Assembly (NCBI RefSeq): GCF_002564005.1
Contig: NZ_PDJG01000001.1
Span: 2,294,001-2,358,000 of the forward strand
Source: Sanguibacter antarcticus
GTDB taxonomy: Bacteria; Actinomycetota; Actinomycetes; Actinomycetales; Cellulomonadaceae
Reading direction: 5' to 3'
Length of the DNA: 64,000 nt
Positions 31,512 to 40,203 of this stretch are shown here, in pieces; the first letter of the stretch is position 1, and every line of letters starts with the position of its first letter. The notes beneath the pieces were generated by a model that worked only from the letters and a program-made list of their open reading frames with translations, had not been told where the DNA came from and searched no databases. The position numbers and the translations under genes were made by a program.

Positions 31512-32564
31512 TCAGCGGTTCGTTCCGTCGATCGCGAAGGCCTCGATCGCCGCGATCTCGTCCGACGTCAGGGGTGCTGCGTGCGCGGCCTGGACGTTGT
31601 TCTCGAGCTGGGCGACGCTGCTTGCACCGATGAGTGCAGACGTGACGCGGTCGTCGCGCAGCAACCAGGTGAGCGCCAGCTGCGCGAGGCTCTGGCCGCG
31701 GCCCTGCGCGATCGCGTCGAGGCCGCGCGCCCGCTCGAGGTACGTCGCGCTCAGCGTCGTCTCGGGCTTGAGGAAGTGCCCGACAGCAGCCCGCGAGCCC
31801 GCCGGGACCTCGCCGGACAGGTAGCGGTCGGTGAGCATGCCCTGAGCGAGCGGGGAGAAGACGATCATCCCGATGCCGAGATCGCCCACGGTGTCGAGCA
31901 ACGACAGGCCGGTCGCGTCGGCGTCGTCAGGGTTTCCCGCGTCAGGGAGCTCGACGTGACGGTTGAACATCGAGTAGCTCGGCTGGTGGATGACGAGCGG
32001 GGTACCGAGATCGGCGAGCACCTGCTGCGCGGCGCGCGTCTGGGCAGGCGTGTAGTTCGAGATGCCTACGTAGAGCGCCCGGCCGCTCGTGACGGCGGTG
32101 TGCAGCGCCCCCATCGTCTCCTCGATCGGGACCGACGGGTCGGGGCGGTGGGAGTAGAAGATGTCGACGTAGTCGAGGCCCATCCGGCTCAGCGACTGGT
32201 CGAGCGACGCCAGGAGGTACTTGCGGCTGCCGCCGTTGCCGTACGGGCCGGGCCACATGTCGTAGCCGGCCTTGCTCGAGATGATGAGCTCGTCTCGGTA
32301 CGGACGGAGGTCGGCGGCCATGTGACGGCCGAAGTTCTCCTCGGCGGACCCGGCGAGCGGGCCGTAGTTGTTCGCGAGGTCGAAGTGGGTGATGCCGAGG
32401 TCGAACGCACGGCGGAGCACGTCGCGCTGGGTGTCGAGCGGCGTGGTGTCGCCGAAGTTGTGCCAGAGACCCAGCGACAGCGCTGGCAGGTCGAGCCCGC
32501 TGCGTCCGCTGCGGCGGTACGGCATCGTCGAATAACGGTCGTCTGCTGCGAGGAAATGGTTCAC
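31512..32564 (-). CDS. Aldo-keto reductase, YghZ-like L-glyceraldehyde 3-phosphate reductase type
   Basis: A 350-residue AKR14-type enzyme. It aligns with E. coli YghZ from the first residues: DDRYSTMPYRRSGRSGLDLPALSLGLWHNFGD, then GITHFDLANNYGPLAGSAEENFGRH with the catalytic Asp and Tyr, ISSKAGYDMWPGPYGNGGSRK with the Lys, and DYVDIFYSHRPDP with the His. These NADPH enzymes reduce L-glyceraldehyde 3-phosphate and toxic aldehydes such as methylglyoxal. The GTG at 32564 gives the same N-terminal length as YghZ, which decided the start. It is followed by the ThuA-like gene and is divergent from rsbQ. Confidence 0.92.
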   Translation of the reverse strand: MNHFLAADDRYSTMPYRRSGRSGLDLPALSLGLWHNFGDTTPLDTQRDVLRRAFDLGITHFDLANNYGPLAGSAEENFGRHMAADLRPYRDELIISSKAGYDMWPGPYGNGGSRKYLLASLDQSLSRMGLDYVDIFYSHRPDPSVPIEETMGALHTAVTSGRALYVGISNYTPAQTRAAQQVLADLGTPLVIHQPSYSMFNRHVELPDAGNPDDADATGLSLLDTVGDLGIGMIVFSPLAQGMLTDRYLSGEVPAGSRAAVGHFLKPETTLSATYLERARGLDAIAQGRGQSLAQLALTWLLRDDRVTSALIGASSVAQLENNVQAAHAAPLTSDEIAAIEAFAIDGTNR

Positions 32565-32636
32565 GTCTCGATCATTCCACGGCACGCCCACCGGGCGGGA
32601 GGGCACCCACCGACCCGTGTCCAGTAACCTCGTGGC

Positions 32637-33434
32637 ATGGATGCGCTGACGAAGCACGACGTCCGCGTCGTCGGGAACCCCGACGGCCCCCCGATCGTCT
32701 TTTCCCACGGGTTCGGGTGCGACCAAGGGATGTGGCGCTTCGTCGCCCCGGAGCTCGAGGCCACCCACCGCGTCGTGCTCTTCGACCACGTCGGGGCAGG
32801 CGGGTCAGACGACTCCGCGTTCGACCCTGTGCGCCACGGCCGGCTGGAGGGCTACGCCGCCGACGTCGTCGCGATCCTCGACGCGCTCGACCTCGGCCCG
32901 GTGACGTTCGTCGGCCACTCGGTGAGCGCGATGATCGGCGTCCTCGTCGCACGAGAGCGCCCCGACCTCGTCGCCTCTCTCGTCCTCGTGAGCCCGAGCC
33001 CCCGATACATCGACGACGACGGCTACCCCGGCGCCTTCTCGCAGGAGGAGATCGACGAGCTCCTCGAGACGATGGACGACAACTACCTCGGCTGGTCTGC
33101 GCACATCGCTCCGATCATCATCGGCAACCCGGACCGGCCCGAGCTCGGCGACGAGCTCACGGCGAGCTTCTGCCGCATGGACCCGGCGATCGCCCGGCAC
33201 TTCGCCCGCACCACCTTCCTCTCCGACAACCGTGCGGACCTCGACGGGCTGAGCGTCCCGACGCTCGTCGTCCAGTGCCAGCACGACGTCATCGCCCCGA
33301 TCGAGGTCGGCACGTACGTCCACGAGCACCTCGAGAACAGCCGTCTCGTCGTGCTCGACACCGTCGGCCACTGCCCCAACCTCAGCGCCCCCGACCAGCT
33401 CGTCGCCGCGATCACCACCTATCTCGCCGCGTGA
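32637..33434 (+). CDS. rsbQ: RsbQ-like alpha/beta hydrolase
   Basis: The 265-residue hydrolase closely follows Bacillus RsbQ: SHGFGCDQGMWRFVAPEL, FDHVGAGGSD, GYAADVVAILDALDL, FVGHSVSAMIGVL with nucleophile Ser95, Asp217 in CQHDVIAP and His245 in GHCPNLSAPD. RsbQ is a cytoplasmic hydrolase that is needed to activate the RsbP phosphatase when energy drops, presumably by handling a hydrophobic ligand. Its stop overlaps the start of the downstream PAS-GAF-PP2C gene (GTGA), the same gene order as Bacillus rsbQ-rsbP. The message may be leaderless since no ribosome site precedes ATG 32637. Confidence 0.92.
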   Translation: MDALTKHDVRVVGNPDGPPIVFSHGFGCDQGMWRFVAPELEATHRVVLFDHVGAGGSDDSAFDPVRHGRLEGYAADVVAILDALDLGPVTFVGHSVSAMIGVLVARERPDLVASLVLVSPSPRYIDDDGYPGAFSQEEIDELLETMDDNYLGWSAHIAPIIIGNPDRPELGDELTASFCRMDPAIARHFARTTFLSDNRADLDGLSVPTLVVQCQHDVIAPIEVGTYVHEHLENSRLVVLDTVGHCPNLSAPDQLVAAITTYLAA

Positions 33435-34990
33435 CGGACTCCGTTCCCGTCCCACCACCGCACGAGAGGTGGGAGCACAGCCCGAGCGGACTCGTGACCC
33501 TGCGCCTCGACGGCACGGTGCTCGAGGCCAACGCCACGGTGCTGCGCTGGCTCGGACGCGAGCGGTCCGACGTCGTCGACCGGGTCCGGCTGCCGTCGCT
33601 CTTCACGGTCGGCGGGCGGATCTACTGGGAGACGCACCTGTCGCCCCTCCTGCACGCCGACGGGCGCTTCGACGAGGTGGCGCTCGAGCTCAAGGGCGCG
33701 CACGGACGCCTGCCCGTGCTCCTCAGCGCCGTCGTCGTGGGGTCCGACGCGACCACGAGCGTCGTCCAGGTCGCGCTCTCCAGCGCACGCGAGCGCTCCC
33801 GGTACGAGCGTGAGCTGCTCGCGGCGCGGGCGGCGGCGGAGACGTCGGAGGCACGCGCCCGGCTGCTCTTGCGTGCAGCCTCGGCCCTCTCCAGCGCAGC
33901 CGACGTCATGAGCGTCGCCGACGCGCTCCTCGGCGCGGCGACCGAGTCGCTCGGTGCACGCTCGGCGACGCTCTGGGTCCCGGACCCCGCGCACGGGCTC
34001 CGGGCGATCGCGTCCGTCGCCGAAGACCCAGAGACCTCACCTCGACCTGATGCCGACCCCACCGGCCGCGTCGCCCAGGTGCGTCACGGGCGCGTCGTCG
34101 TCCAGCTGCACGGGATATCTGCCCTCCAGGGAGTGCTCTCGGTCGCGCCCAGCACGGACGCTGCCGCAGACCTGGTCGACCTCGACGCCCTCTCGGGCAT
34201 CGCACAGCAAGGCGGCCTGGCGCTCGACCGGGCGACGCTCTACGAGCAGAACGCGAACGTCGCGCACCAGCTCCAGCGCTCGCTCCTGTCCTCCGAGGTG
34301 CCGTGCAGCGAGCAGTTCGTCGTCACGACGGCCTACCGTCCGGGCGTCGTCGGGCTCACGGTCGGCGGAGACTGGTACGACTCGTTCCTGCCCCAGGACG
34401 GCGTGCTGTCCGTCGTGGTCGGTGACGTGGTCGGCAAGGGCCTCACCGCGGCGAGCCGGATGGGCCAGCTGCGCAGCGCGGTGCGCGCGGTGGCAGGCCC
34501 CGGCGTCGGACCAGCAGCCCTGCTCACCCGGCTCGACGCCTTCGCCGGGCAGCTCGACGGAGCGACGTCCACGACGCTCGCCTACGGCGAGATCGACCTC
34601 CAGACCGGCAGCCTGCGGTACGCGTGCGCCGGGCACCTGCCACCGGTGCTCATCTCTGCCGACAGGCCGCCACGCCTCCTGTGGGACGGCCGGTCGGTCC
34701 CGCTCGGGGTGGAGGCCCGCGCGCGCACCGACGCCGAGGTGCACCTGCGACCGGGAGACCAGCTGCTCCTCTACACGGACGGCCTCGTGGAACGCCGGGA
34801 CCGGTCCTTGCCCGACCGGCTGCAGGACCTCCTCGCCGCAGCGAGCGACCTGCCCGGCCGCCTCCCCGACGACGCAACCGCAGCGCTCATGGAACGGCTC
34901 GTCCGCCCGGGCGAAGGACACGACGACGTGTGCGTGCTCCTGCTGACCTGGCGGGGCCCGAGCCAGGCAGGACGCGAGCCGACCGGGTGA
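33431..34990 (+). CDS. rsbP: RsbP-like PAS-GAF-PP2C phosphatase
   Basis: The 519-residue protein has an N-terminal PAS (LVTLRLDGTVLEANATVLRWLGR), a coiled-coil linker (SSARERSRYERELLAARAAAETSEARARLLLRAA in outline), a GAF-like domain (about 160-285) and a C-terminal PP2C domain. The last has GGDWYDSF, VVVGDVVGKGLTAASRMGQ, YACAGHLPPVL, LLLYTDGLVERR and GHDDVCVLLL with the metal-binding aspartates. In Bacillus RsbP dephosphorylates the antagonist RsbV under energy stress and needs RsbQ. The extra GAF is absent from the Bacillus protein. GTG 33431 overlaps the rsbQ stop. Its likely substrate in this window is the STAS protein at 28332-28688. Confidence 0.9.
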   Translation: MTDSVPVPPPHERWEHSPSGLVTLRLDGTVLEANATVLRWLGRERSDVVDRVRLPSLFTVGGRIYWETHLSPLLHADGRFDEVALELKGAHGRLPVLLSAVVVGSDATTSVVQVALSSARERSRYERELLAARAAAETSEARARLLLRAASALSSAADVMSVADALLGAATESLGARSATLWVPDPAHGLRAIASVAEDPETSPRPDADPTGRVAQVRHGRVVVQLHGISALQGVLSVAPSTDAAADLVDLDALSGIAQQGGLALDRATLYEQNANVAHQLQRSLLSSEVPCSEQFVVTTAYRPGVVGLTVGGDWYDSFLPQDGVLSVVVGDVVGKGLTAASRMGQLRSAVRAVAGPGVGPAALLTRLDAFAGQLDGATSTTLAYGEIDLQTGSLRYACAGHLPPVLISADRPPRLLWDGRSVPLGVEARARTDAEVHLRPGDQLLLYTDGLVERRDRSLPDRLQDLLAAASDLPGRLPDDATAALMERLVRPGEGHDDVCVLLLTWRGPSQAGREPTG

Positions 34991-35097
34991 TAATGGCCCC
35001 GGTGTCCGGAGCACTCCGGATCCACGAGACAATGGGGAGCGGGCCCGACCACCTCCGCGCGCCCACCCCCAGACCATCGACGAGTGCAGGATGTGCA

Positions 35098-36729
35098 GTG
35101 CCCCAGGCAACCCCAGACAGCGAGACCGTCCCCGAGACCGGGCCGGGCTCCGGCGCGGACCCGACCGTCGTCCTCGCCGAGGCCTCGCGGCGCCGCTCCT
35201 TCGCGGTCATCAGCCACCCTGACGCCGGGAAGTCGACGCTCACGGAAGCGCTCGCGCTGCACGCCCACGCGATCCGCGAAGCAGGCCGCGCCGACGGCAA
35301 GGCCGGCAAGCGCACTGTGTCCGACTGGATGGACATGGAGCAGGCCCGAGGCATCTCCATCACCTCTGCGTCCCTGCAGTTCACGTACCGTGACGCGGTC
35401 ATCAACCTCGTCGACACCCCGGGTCACGCCGACTTCTCCGAAGACACGTACCGCGTCCTGTCCGCCGTCGACGCAGCAGTCATGCTCGTCGACGCAGCCA
35501 AGGGCCTCGAGGTCCAGACGATGAAGCTCTTCGCGGTCTGCAAGCACCGCGGCATCCCGCTCATCACCGTCATCAACAAGTGGGACCGCCCGGGCAAGGA
35601 CGCCCTCGAGCTCATGGACGAGATCCAGGACCGCACCGGCCTCGTCCCCACGCCGCTCACCTGGCCCGTCGGCATCGGCGGCGACTTCCGCGGGGTCATC
35701 GACCGACGCACCGGCGACTACACCCGCTTCACCCGCACGGTCGGAGGCACGACGATCGCCCCCGAGGAGCACATGGCCCCCGAGGCAGCGCTCGCCCGCG
35801 AAGGCACCGCATGGACGACCGCGGTGGAAGAGTCGGAGCTCCTCGAAGCATCGGGCGCCGACCACGACCACGAGACGTTCCTCGCCGGCGAGACCACTCC
35901 CGTCCTCTTCGGTTCAGCCGTGCAGAACTTCGGCGTCCACGCCCTGCTCGACGTCCTCGTCGACGTCGCCCCCTCCCCGTCACCGCGTCCGACCGTCAGC
36001 GGCGAGCCTCGGGCGGTCGAGGCGCCGTTCTCCGCCTTCGTGTTCAAGATGCAGGCCGGGATGGACACCGCGCACCGCGACCGCCTCGCGTTCGCCCGCA
36101 TCTGCTCCGGCGTCTTCGAGCGAGGGATGGTCGTGACCTCCACCCGGACCGGGCGACCGTTCGCCACCAAGTACGCTCAGCAGGTCTTCGGGCGCGAGCG
36201 CCACATCGTCGACACCGCGTACCCCGGTGACGTCATCGGCCTCGTCAATGCCGCAAACCTCCGAGTGGGAGATACGCTGTACCTGGACAAGCCGGTCGAG
36301 TACCCACCACTGCCGACGTTTGCACCTGAGCACTTCGCAGTCATGCGAGCCAAGGACGTGTCCAGGTACAAGCAGTTCCAGCGAGGCGTCATGCAGCTCG
36401 GCGCCGAAGGCGTCGTGCAGGTGCTGCGCTCAGACCTGCGCGGCGACCAGGCCCCGGTGCTCGCCGCCGTCGGCCCCATGCAGTTCGAGGTCGCACAGCA
36501 CCGCATGGGCACAGAGTTCAACTCACCGGTCACCCTCGACCGGCTGCAGTACGAGATCGCCCTGCGCACCACGGCGGACTGGATCGAGGCGCTCAACGCG
36601 CAGCTCGGTGTCGAGGTCCTCCAGCGCGAGGACGGCGAGTACCTGGCACTCTTCCCGGACCGGTGGCGCGTCACCTCGGTCCGCAACCGCCTCCCCGAAG
36701 CGGTGCTCGACCCGCTCGTCGCCACGTGA
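35098..36729 (+). CDS. prfC: Peptide chain release factor 3
   Basis: The 543-residue GTPase recycles class I release factors after termination. It has the G motifs AVISHPDAGKSTLTEAL (G1), DMEQARGISITSASLQF (switch), NLVDTPGHADFSEDTYR (G3) and ITVINKWDRPGKD (G4), then the RF3-specific C-terminal half ending in FPDRWRVTSVRNRLPEAVL. The GTG at 35098 with AGGA six bases upstream was chosen. A longer frame exists but is unlike RF3. Its 25 unconserved N-terminal residues precede the first strand. It is followed 102 bp later by the RNase J gene on the same strand. Confidence 0.95.
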   Translation: MPQATPDSETVPETGPGSGADPTVVLAEASRRRSFAVISHPDAGKSTLTEALALHAHAIREAGRADGKAGKRTVSDWMDMEQARGISITSASLQFTYRDAVINLVDTPGHADFSEDTYRVLSAVDAAVMLVDAAKGLEVQTMKLFAVCKHRGIPLITVINKWDRPGKDALELMDEIQDRTGLVPTPLTWPVGIGGDFRGVIDRRTGDYTRFTRTVGGTTIAPEEHMAPEAALAREGTAWTTAVEESELLEASGADHDHETFLAGETTPVLFGSAVQNFGVHALLDVLVDVAPSPSPRPTVSGEPRAVEAPFSAFVFKMQAGMDTAHRDRLAFARICSGVFERGMVVTSTRTGRPFATKYAQQVFGRERHIVDTAYPGDVIGLVNAANLRVGDTLYLDKPVEYPPLPTFAPEHFAVMRAKDVSRYKQFQRGVMQLGAEGVVQVLRSDLRGDQAPVLAAVGPMQFEVAQHRMGTEFNSPVTLDRLQYEIALRTTADWIEALNAQLGVEVLQREDGEYLALFPDRWRVTSVRNRLPEAVLDPLVAT

Positions 36730-36831
36730 CGAGCCCACATCTTTGAAGAACGAAGAAACAGCACGAACCGGTTGCACTCCCGGACCGGTCAGCCCGGCCT
36801 CACCAGGCCCCTCACGACTGAAGGTAACGCT

Positions 36832-38520
36832 TTGCTCAGCTCCGTCAAGATGAACCTCTCCGCACCCCCGCCCCTCCCCCGTGGCGGGCTGCGCATCACC
36901 CCCCTCGGCGGTCTCGGCGAGATCGGCCGCAACATGACCGTGTACGAGTTCGAGGGCAAGCTCCTCGTCGTCGACTGCGGCGTGCTCTTCCCCGAGGAGC
37001 ACCAGCCCGGCGTCGACGTGATCCTCGCCGACTTCACGTCCATCCGCGACCGTCTCAAGGACATCGTCGCGATCGTCCTCACCCACGGCCACGAGGACCA
37101 CATCGGCGGTGTCCCGTACCTGCTCAAGGAACGCAGCGACATCCCCATCATCGGTTCCAAGCTCACGCTCGCGTTCATCACCGCGAAGCTCAAGGAGCAC
37201 CGCATCCGCCCTCGCACCATCGAGGTCGAGGCCGGCGACACCTCCAAGCAGAACCCGTTCGACCTCGAGTTCGTCGCGGTCAACCACTCGATCCCCGACG
37301 CGCTGGCCGTCGCCATCCGCACCCGTGCCGGGATCGTGCTCAACACGGGCGACTTCAAGATGGACCAGTTCCCGCTCGACAAGCGGATCACCGACCTCAA
37401 CCACTTCGCCCGCCTGGGCCAAGAGGGCGTCGACGTCTTCATGACCGACTCGACCAACGCCGAGGTCCCCGGCTTCACGATGTCGGAGCAGGAGCTCGTC
37501 CCCGCGATCGAGACGGTGTTCCGCAACGCACCGAAGCGCGTCATCGTGTCGAGCTTCGCCAGCCACGTGCACCGCATCCAGCAGGTGCTCGACTCGGCGC
37601 ACGAGTCCGGCCGCAAGGTCGCGTTCGTCGGCCGGTCCATGGTCCGCAACATGGGGATCGCCGAGGAGCTCGGCTATCTCAAGATCCCCCGCGGCCTCGT
37701 CGTCGACCTCAAGAAGCTCGAGTCGATGCCTGCCGACAAGATCTGCCTCGTGTGCACCGGGTCGCAGGGCGAGCCCATGGCCGCGCTCTCCCGCATGTCC
37801 AACGGCGAGCACGTCATCAAGGTCGAAGAGGGCGACACCGTCCTGCTCGCGAGCTCGCTCATCCCGGGCAACGAGAACGCCATCTACCGCGTCATCAACT
37901 CGCTCACCGACCTCGGCGCGACGATCGTCCACAAGGGCAACGCCAAGGTGCACGTCTCCGGCCACGCCAGCGCGGGCGAGCTCGTGTACTGCTACAACAT
38001 CGTCAAGCCGAAGAACGTCATCCCGATCCACGGCGAAGCCCGTCACATGCGCGCGAACGCGGCGCTCGCCGTCAAGACGGGCGTGCCCGCCAACAACGTC
38101 ATCATCGCGCAGGACGGGACCGTCATGGACCTCGTCCGCGGCAAGCTGTCGGTCGTCGGCAAGGTGCCTGCCGGATACGTGTACGTCGACGGTCAGACAG
38201 TCGGCGCAGCGACCGAGGACACGCTCGCCGAGCGCCGCGCGCTCGGCTCGAAGGGCATCGTCACGGTCCTCGCGCTCGTCGACCTCGACCTCGGTGTCAT
38301 GGCCGAGAAGCCCGAGTTCATCACCCGCGGGTTCGTCCACGACGGGCACACGTTCGACGCGGCCGTCGTCGAGATCGAGAAGGCGCTCGCCCAGCTGCCG
38401 AAGCGCGACGCCGGCGACATCGACAAGATCGAAGGCGTCATCGCCAAGTCCGTCGCCCGCTGGCTCCAGCGCACCTACCGCCGCGAGCCCCTCGTCAACG
38501 CGATCGTCGTCGACGCCTGA
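36832..38520 (+). CDS. rnj: Ribonuclease J
   Basis: A 562-residue metallo-beta-lactamase/beta-CASP RNase with 5'-3' exo- and endonuclease activity in mRNA turnover and rRNA maturation. Diagnostic parts are GGLRITPLGGLGEIGRNM, the metal-binding VLTHGHEDHIGGVPYLL, LNTGDFKMDQ, SSFASHVHRIQQV and NVIPIHGEARHMRANAALA. The TTG at 36832 has AAGG seven bases upstream; ATG 36850 is the alternative and would begin MNLSAPPPLPRGG. The C-terminal domain is complete. A 13-bp hairpin ends the transcript 30 bp downstream. Confidence 0.95.
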   Translation: MLSSVKMNLSAPPPLPRGGLRITPLGGLGEIGRNMTVYEFEGKLLVVDCGVLFPEEHQPGVDVILADFTSIRDRLKDIVAIVLTHGHEDHIGGVPYLLKERSDIPIIGSKLTLAFITAKLKEHRIRPRTIEVEAGDTSKQNPFDLEFVAVNHSIPDALAVAIRTRAGIVLNTGDFKMDQFPLDKRITDLNHFARLGQEGVDVFMTDSTNAEVPGFTMSEQELVPAIETVFRNAPKRVIVSSFASHVHRIQQVLDSAHESGRKVAFVGRSMVRNMGIAEELGYLKIPRGLVVDLKKLESMPADKICLVCTGSQGEPMAALSRMSNGEHVIKVEEGDTVLLASSLIPGNENAIYRVINSLTDLGATIVHKGNAKVHVSGHASAGELVYCYNIVKPKNVIPIHGEARHMRANAALAVKTGVPANNVIIAQDGTVMDLVRGKLSVVGKVPAGYVYVDGQTVGAATEDTLAERRALGSKGIVTVLALVDLDLGVMAEKPEFITRGFVHDGHTFDAAVVEIEKALAQLPKRDAGDIDKIEGVIAKSVARWLQRTYRREPLVNAIVVDA

Positions 38521-38549
38521 GACCGACCACGAAGCACCCGCACCAGCTC

Positions 38550-38579
38550 AGAGCCCGCACGCACCCGCGTGCGGGCTCT
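38550..38579 (+). terminator. Terminator hairpin after RNase J
   Basis: Thirteen perfect base pairs (AGAGCCCGCACGC / GCGTGCGGGCTCT) around a four-base loop, 30 bp after the stop codon. There is no U-run, as is usual for actinobacterial L-shaped terminators. It separates prfC/RNase J from the following GGDEF gene. Confidence 0.8.
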
Positions 38580-38657
38580 CGTGCATCAGGTGCACACTGT
38601 GAACGCGAGCACGTCCTCCATCCAGGTCCTCATGGACGACCCGAGGCGGTCGATTGG

Positions 38658-40127
38658 ATGTCCATCTTCACTCCACGAGAACACTCACGTGCCGCACTCA
38701 CGGCACACGTGGGCTTCGGGCTGACGCTCCTCGTCTTCGGGACGACCCGCGCCCTGACGGACGGTCTCCCGAGCGGGGTCGCGTTCCTCCTCGCGACGCT
38801 CGTCCCGATCGTCGTCATCGTCGTGATGCTCGCACGCTCGCGGCCTCCGTCCGTCACGCCGTGGGTCATCGCCCTCGTATCGCTCCTGTTCTCCACGGTC
38901 CGCGACGTCGCATGGTTCACCGACCTGCCCTTCGAGCGCGACGAACAGGTGGCCGGACTCGTGCTGGGCATCTCCCTCGCGGTCGCGTACACCGGGATGC
39001 TCGCCGCCGCGGTCGTCATCGTCATCCCGATCGCCCGCGGCGACGGTGGCGCGATCATCGACGCCGCGATCCTCTCGGTGAGCGCTGCGGGACTTCTCTG
39101 GATGCTGGTGCTGGCCCCGGCGCTCGACGCGCAGGACGCCGGGGGCGCCCTACGGTCGCTCACCCTTCTCGCAGCGATGCTCGTGTGCGGCACGACCGGG
39201 GCCGTCGCCCGTGCCACCTTCACTGCGCGCTCAGCGCGTCCCACTCTCGCGTACCTCCTCGTCTCAGCGTTGGCTGCGCTCGTCGCCACCATGCTCTCCG
39301 CGACGACGCTGCTGGCGGAGACGACCACCGGGGGCACGGTCACGGACATCATCTGGATCACCTCGTTCCTCGCGCTCGCCGCCGCTGCCGCGCACCCTTC
39401 GCGCTCGGAGCTGCGCACCCCAGGACGTGTCCGCGCTCAGGCGCTCACCGTCCCGCACCTCGTCGTCCTCGGCCTCGCCGTCTGCTCGAACCTCCTCTTC
39501 GCCGGCGTCCTCGAGATCCAGGGCACCGGGGCGGATCCCTCGCTCCTCATCATCGGGTCGCTCGTGGTCGTCCCGCTGTTCCTCGTGCGGGTCTGGCAGC
39601 TCGCGGGCCTCTTCGAGACCGCCCGGGCAGACCTCGAGCGCCAGGCCCACCACGACGACCTCACCGGGCTGCCGAACCGGCGGGCCGCGACAGCCCACCT
39701 CACTGAGACCGTGCAGCACGTCGAAGACGGCACCCTGGCTGCAGCACGGGTGTGCTTCCTCGACCTCGACGACTTCAAGGCGATCAACGACGACCACGGC
39801 CACGGAGCCGGTGATGCGGTGCTGGCCGAGCTCGGGGCACGCCTGCGCGCGTGCGCACAGGACGACGACTTCGTCGCACGTCTCGGTGGGGACGAGTTCG
39901 TCGTGGTGCACCCGTGCGAGGACGACGAGCTCGAGGCGCTCACCATCGACCGGGTGCGTGATGTCTTCGCCGAACCGATCGCCGTCCAGGACACCGTGGT
40001 TCGGCTGGGCGTGAGCATCGGGTCCGTCACCGTGACGGACCGCGAGCACCTCACGGTCGAACGGGTCCTGTCGCTCGCCGACTCGCGCATGTACGCCGAC
40101 AAGCGGCGCGATCGCTCAGCCGGCTGA
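38658..40127 (+). CDS. Membrane GGDEF diguanylate cyclase, copy 1
   Basis: A 489-residue protein with about eight to nine hydrophobic helices over the first 320 residues, then a GGDEF domain. The latter has HHDDLTGLPNRRAATAHL, CFLDLDDFKAINDDHGHGAGD and ARLGGDEFVVVHP; the signature is intact. The I-site position, five residues before GGDEF, reads QDDD instead of RxxD, so allosteric product inhibition should be lost. The end has SLADSRMYADKRRDR. The start ATG 38658 follows GAGG at long spacing. It is a tandem paralogue of the next gene, with the same membrane topology and similar turns such as IPIARGDGG. Confidence 0.9.
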   Translation: MSIFTPREHSRAALTAHVGFGLTLLVFGTTRALTDGLPSGVAFLLATLVPIVVIVVMLARSRPPSVTPWVIALVSLLFSTVRDVAWFTDLPFERDEQVAGLVLGISLAVAYTGMLAAAVVIVIPIARGDGGAIIDAAILSVSAAGLLWMLVLAPALDAQDAGGALRSLTLLAAMLVCGTTGAVARATFTARSARPTLAYLLVSALAALVATMLSATTLLAETTTGGTVTDIIWITSFLALAAAAAHPSRSELRTPGRVRAQALTVPHLVVLGLAVCSNLLFAGVLEIQGTGADPSLLIIGSLVVVPLFLVRVWQLAGLFETARADLERQAHHDDLTGLPNRRAATAHLTETVQHVEDGTLAAARVCFLDLDDFKAINDDHGHGAGDAVLAELGARLRACAQDDDFVARLGGDEFVVVHPCEDDELEALTIDRVRDVFAEPIAVQDTVVRLGVSIGSVTVTDREHLTVERVLSLADSRMYADKRRDRSAG

Positions 40128-40203
40128 CGGTCGAGGACGCCCGAGCACACCGCCCGGACCCTCTTCTTCATATCCGGCAGCAGGTGCCGATGAGAGAAGC
40201 ACT

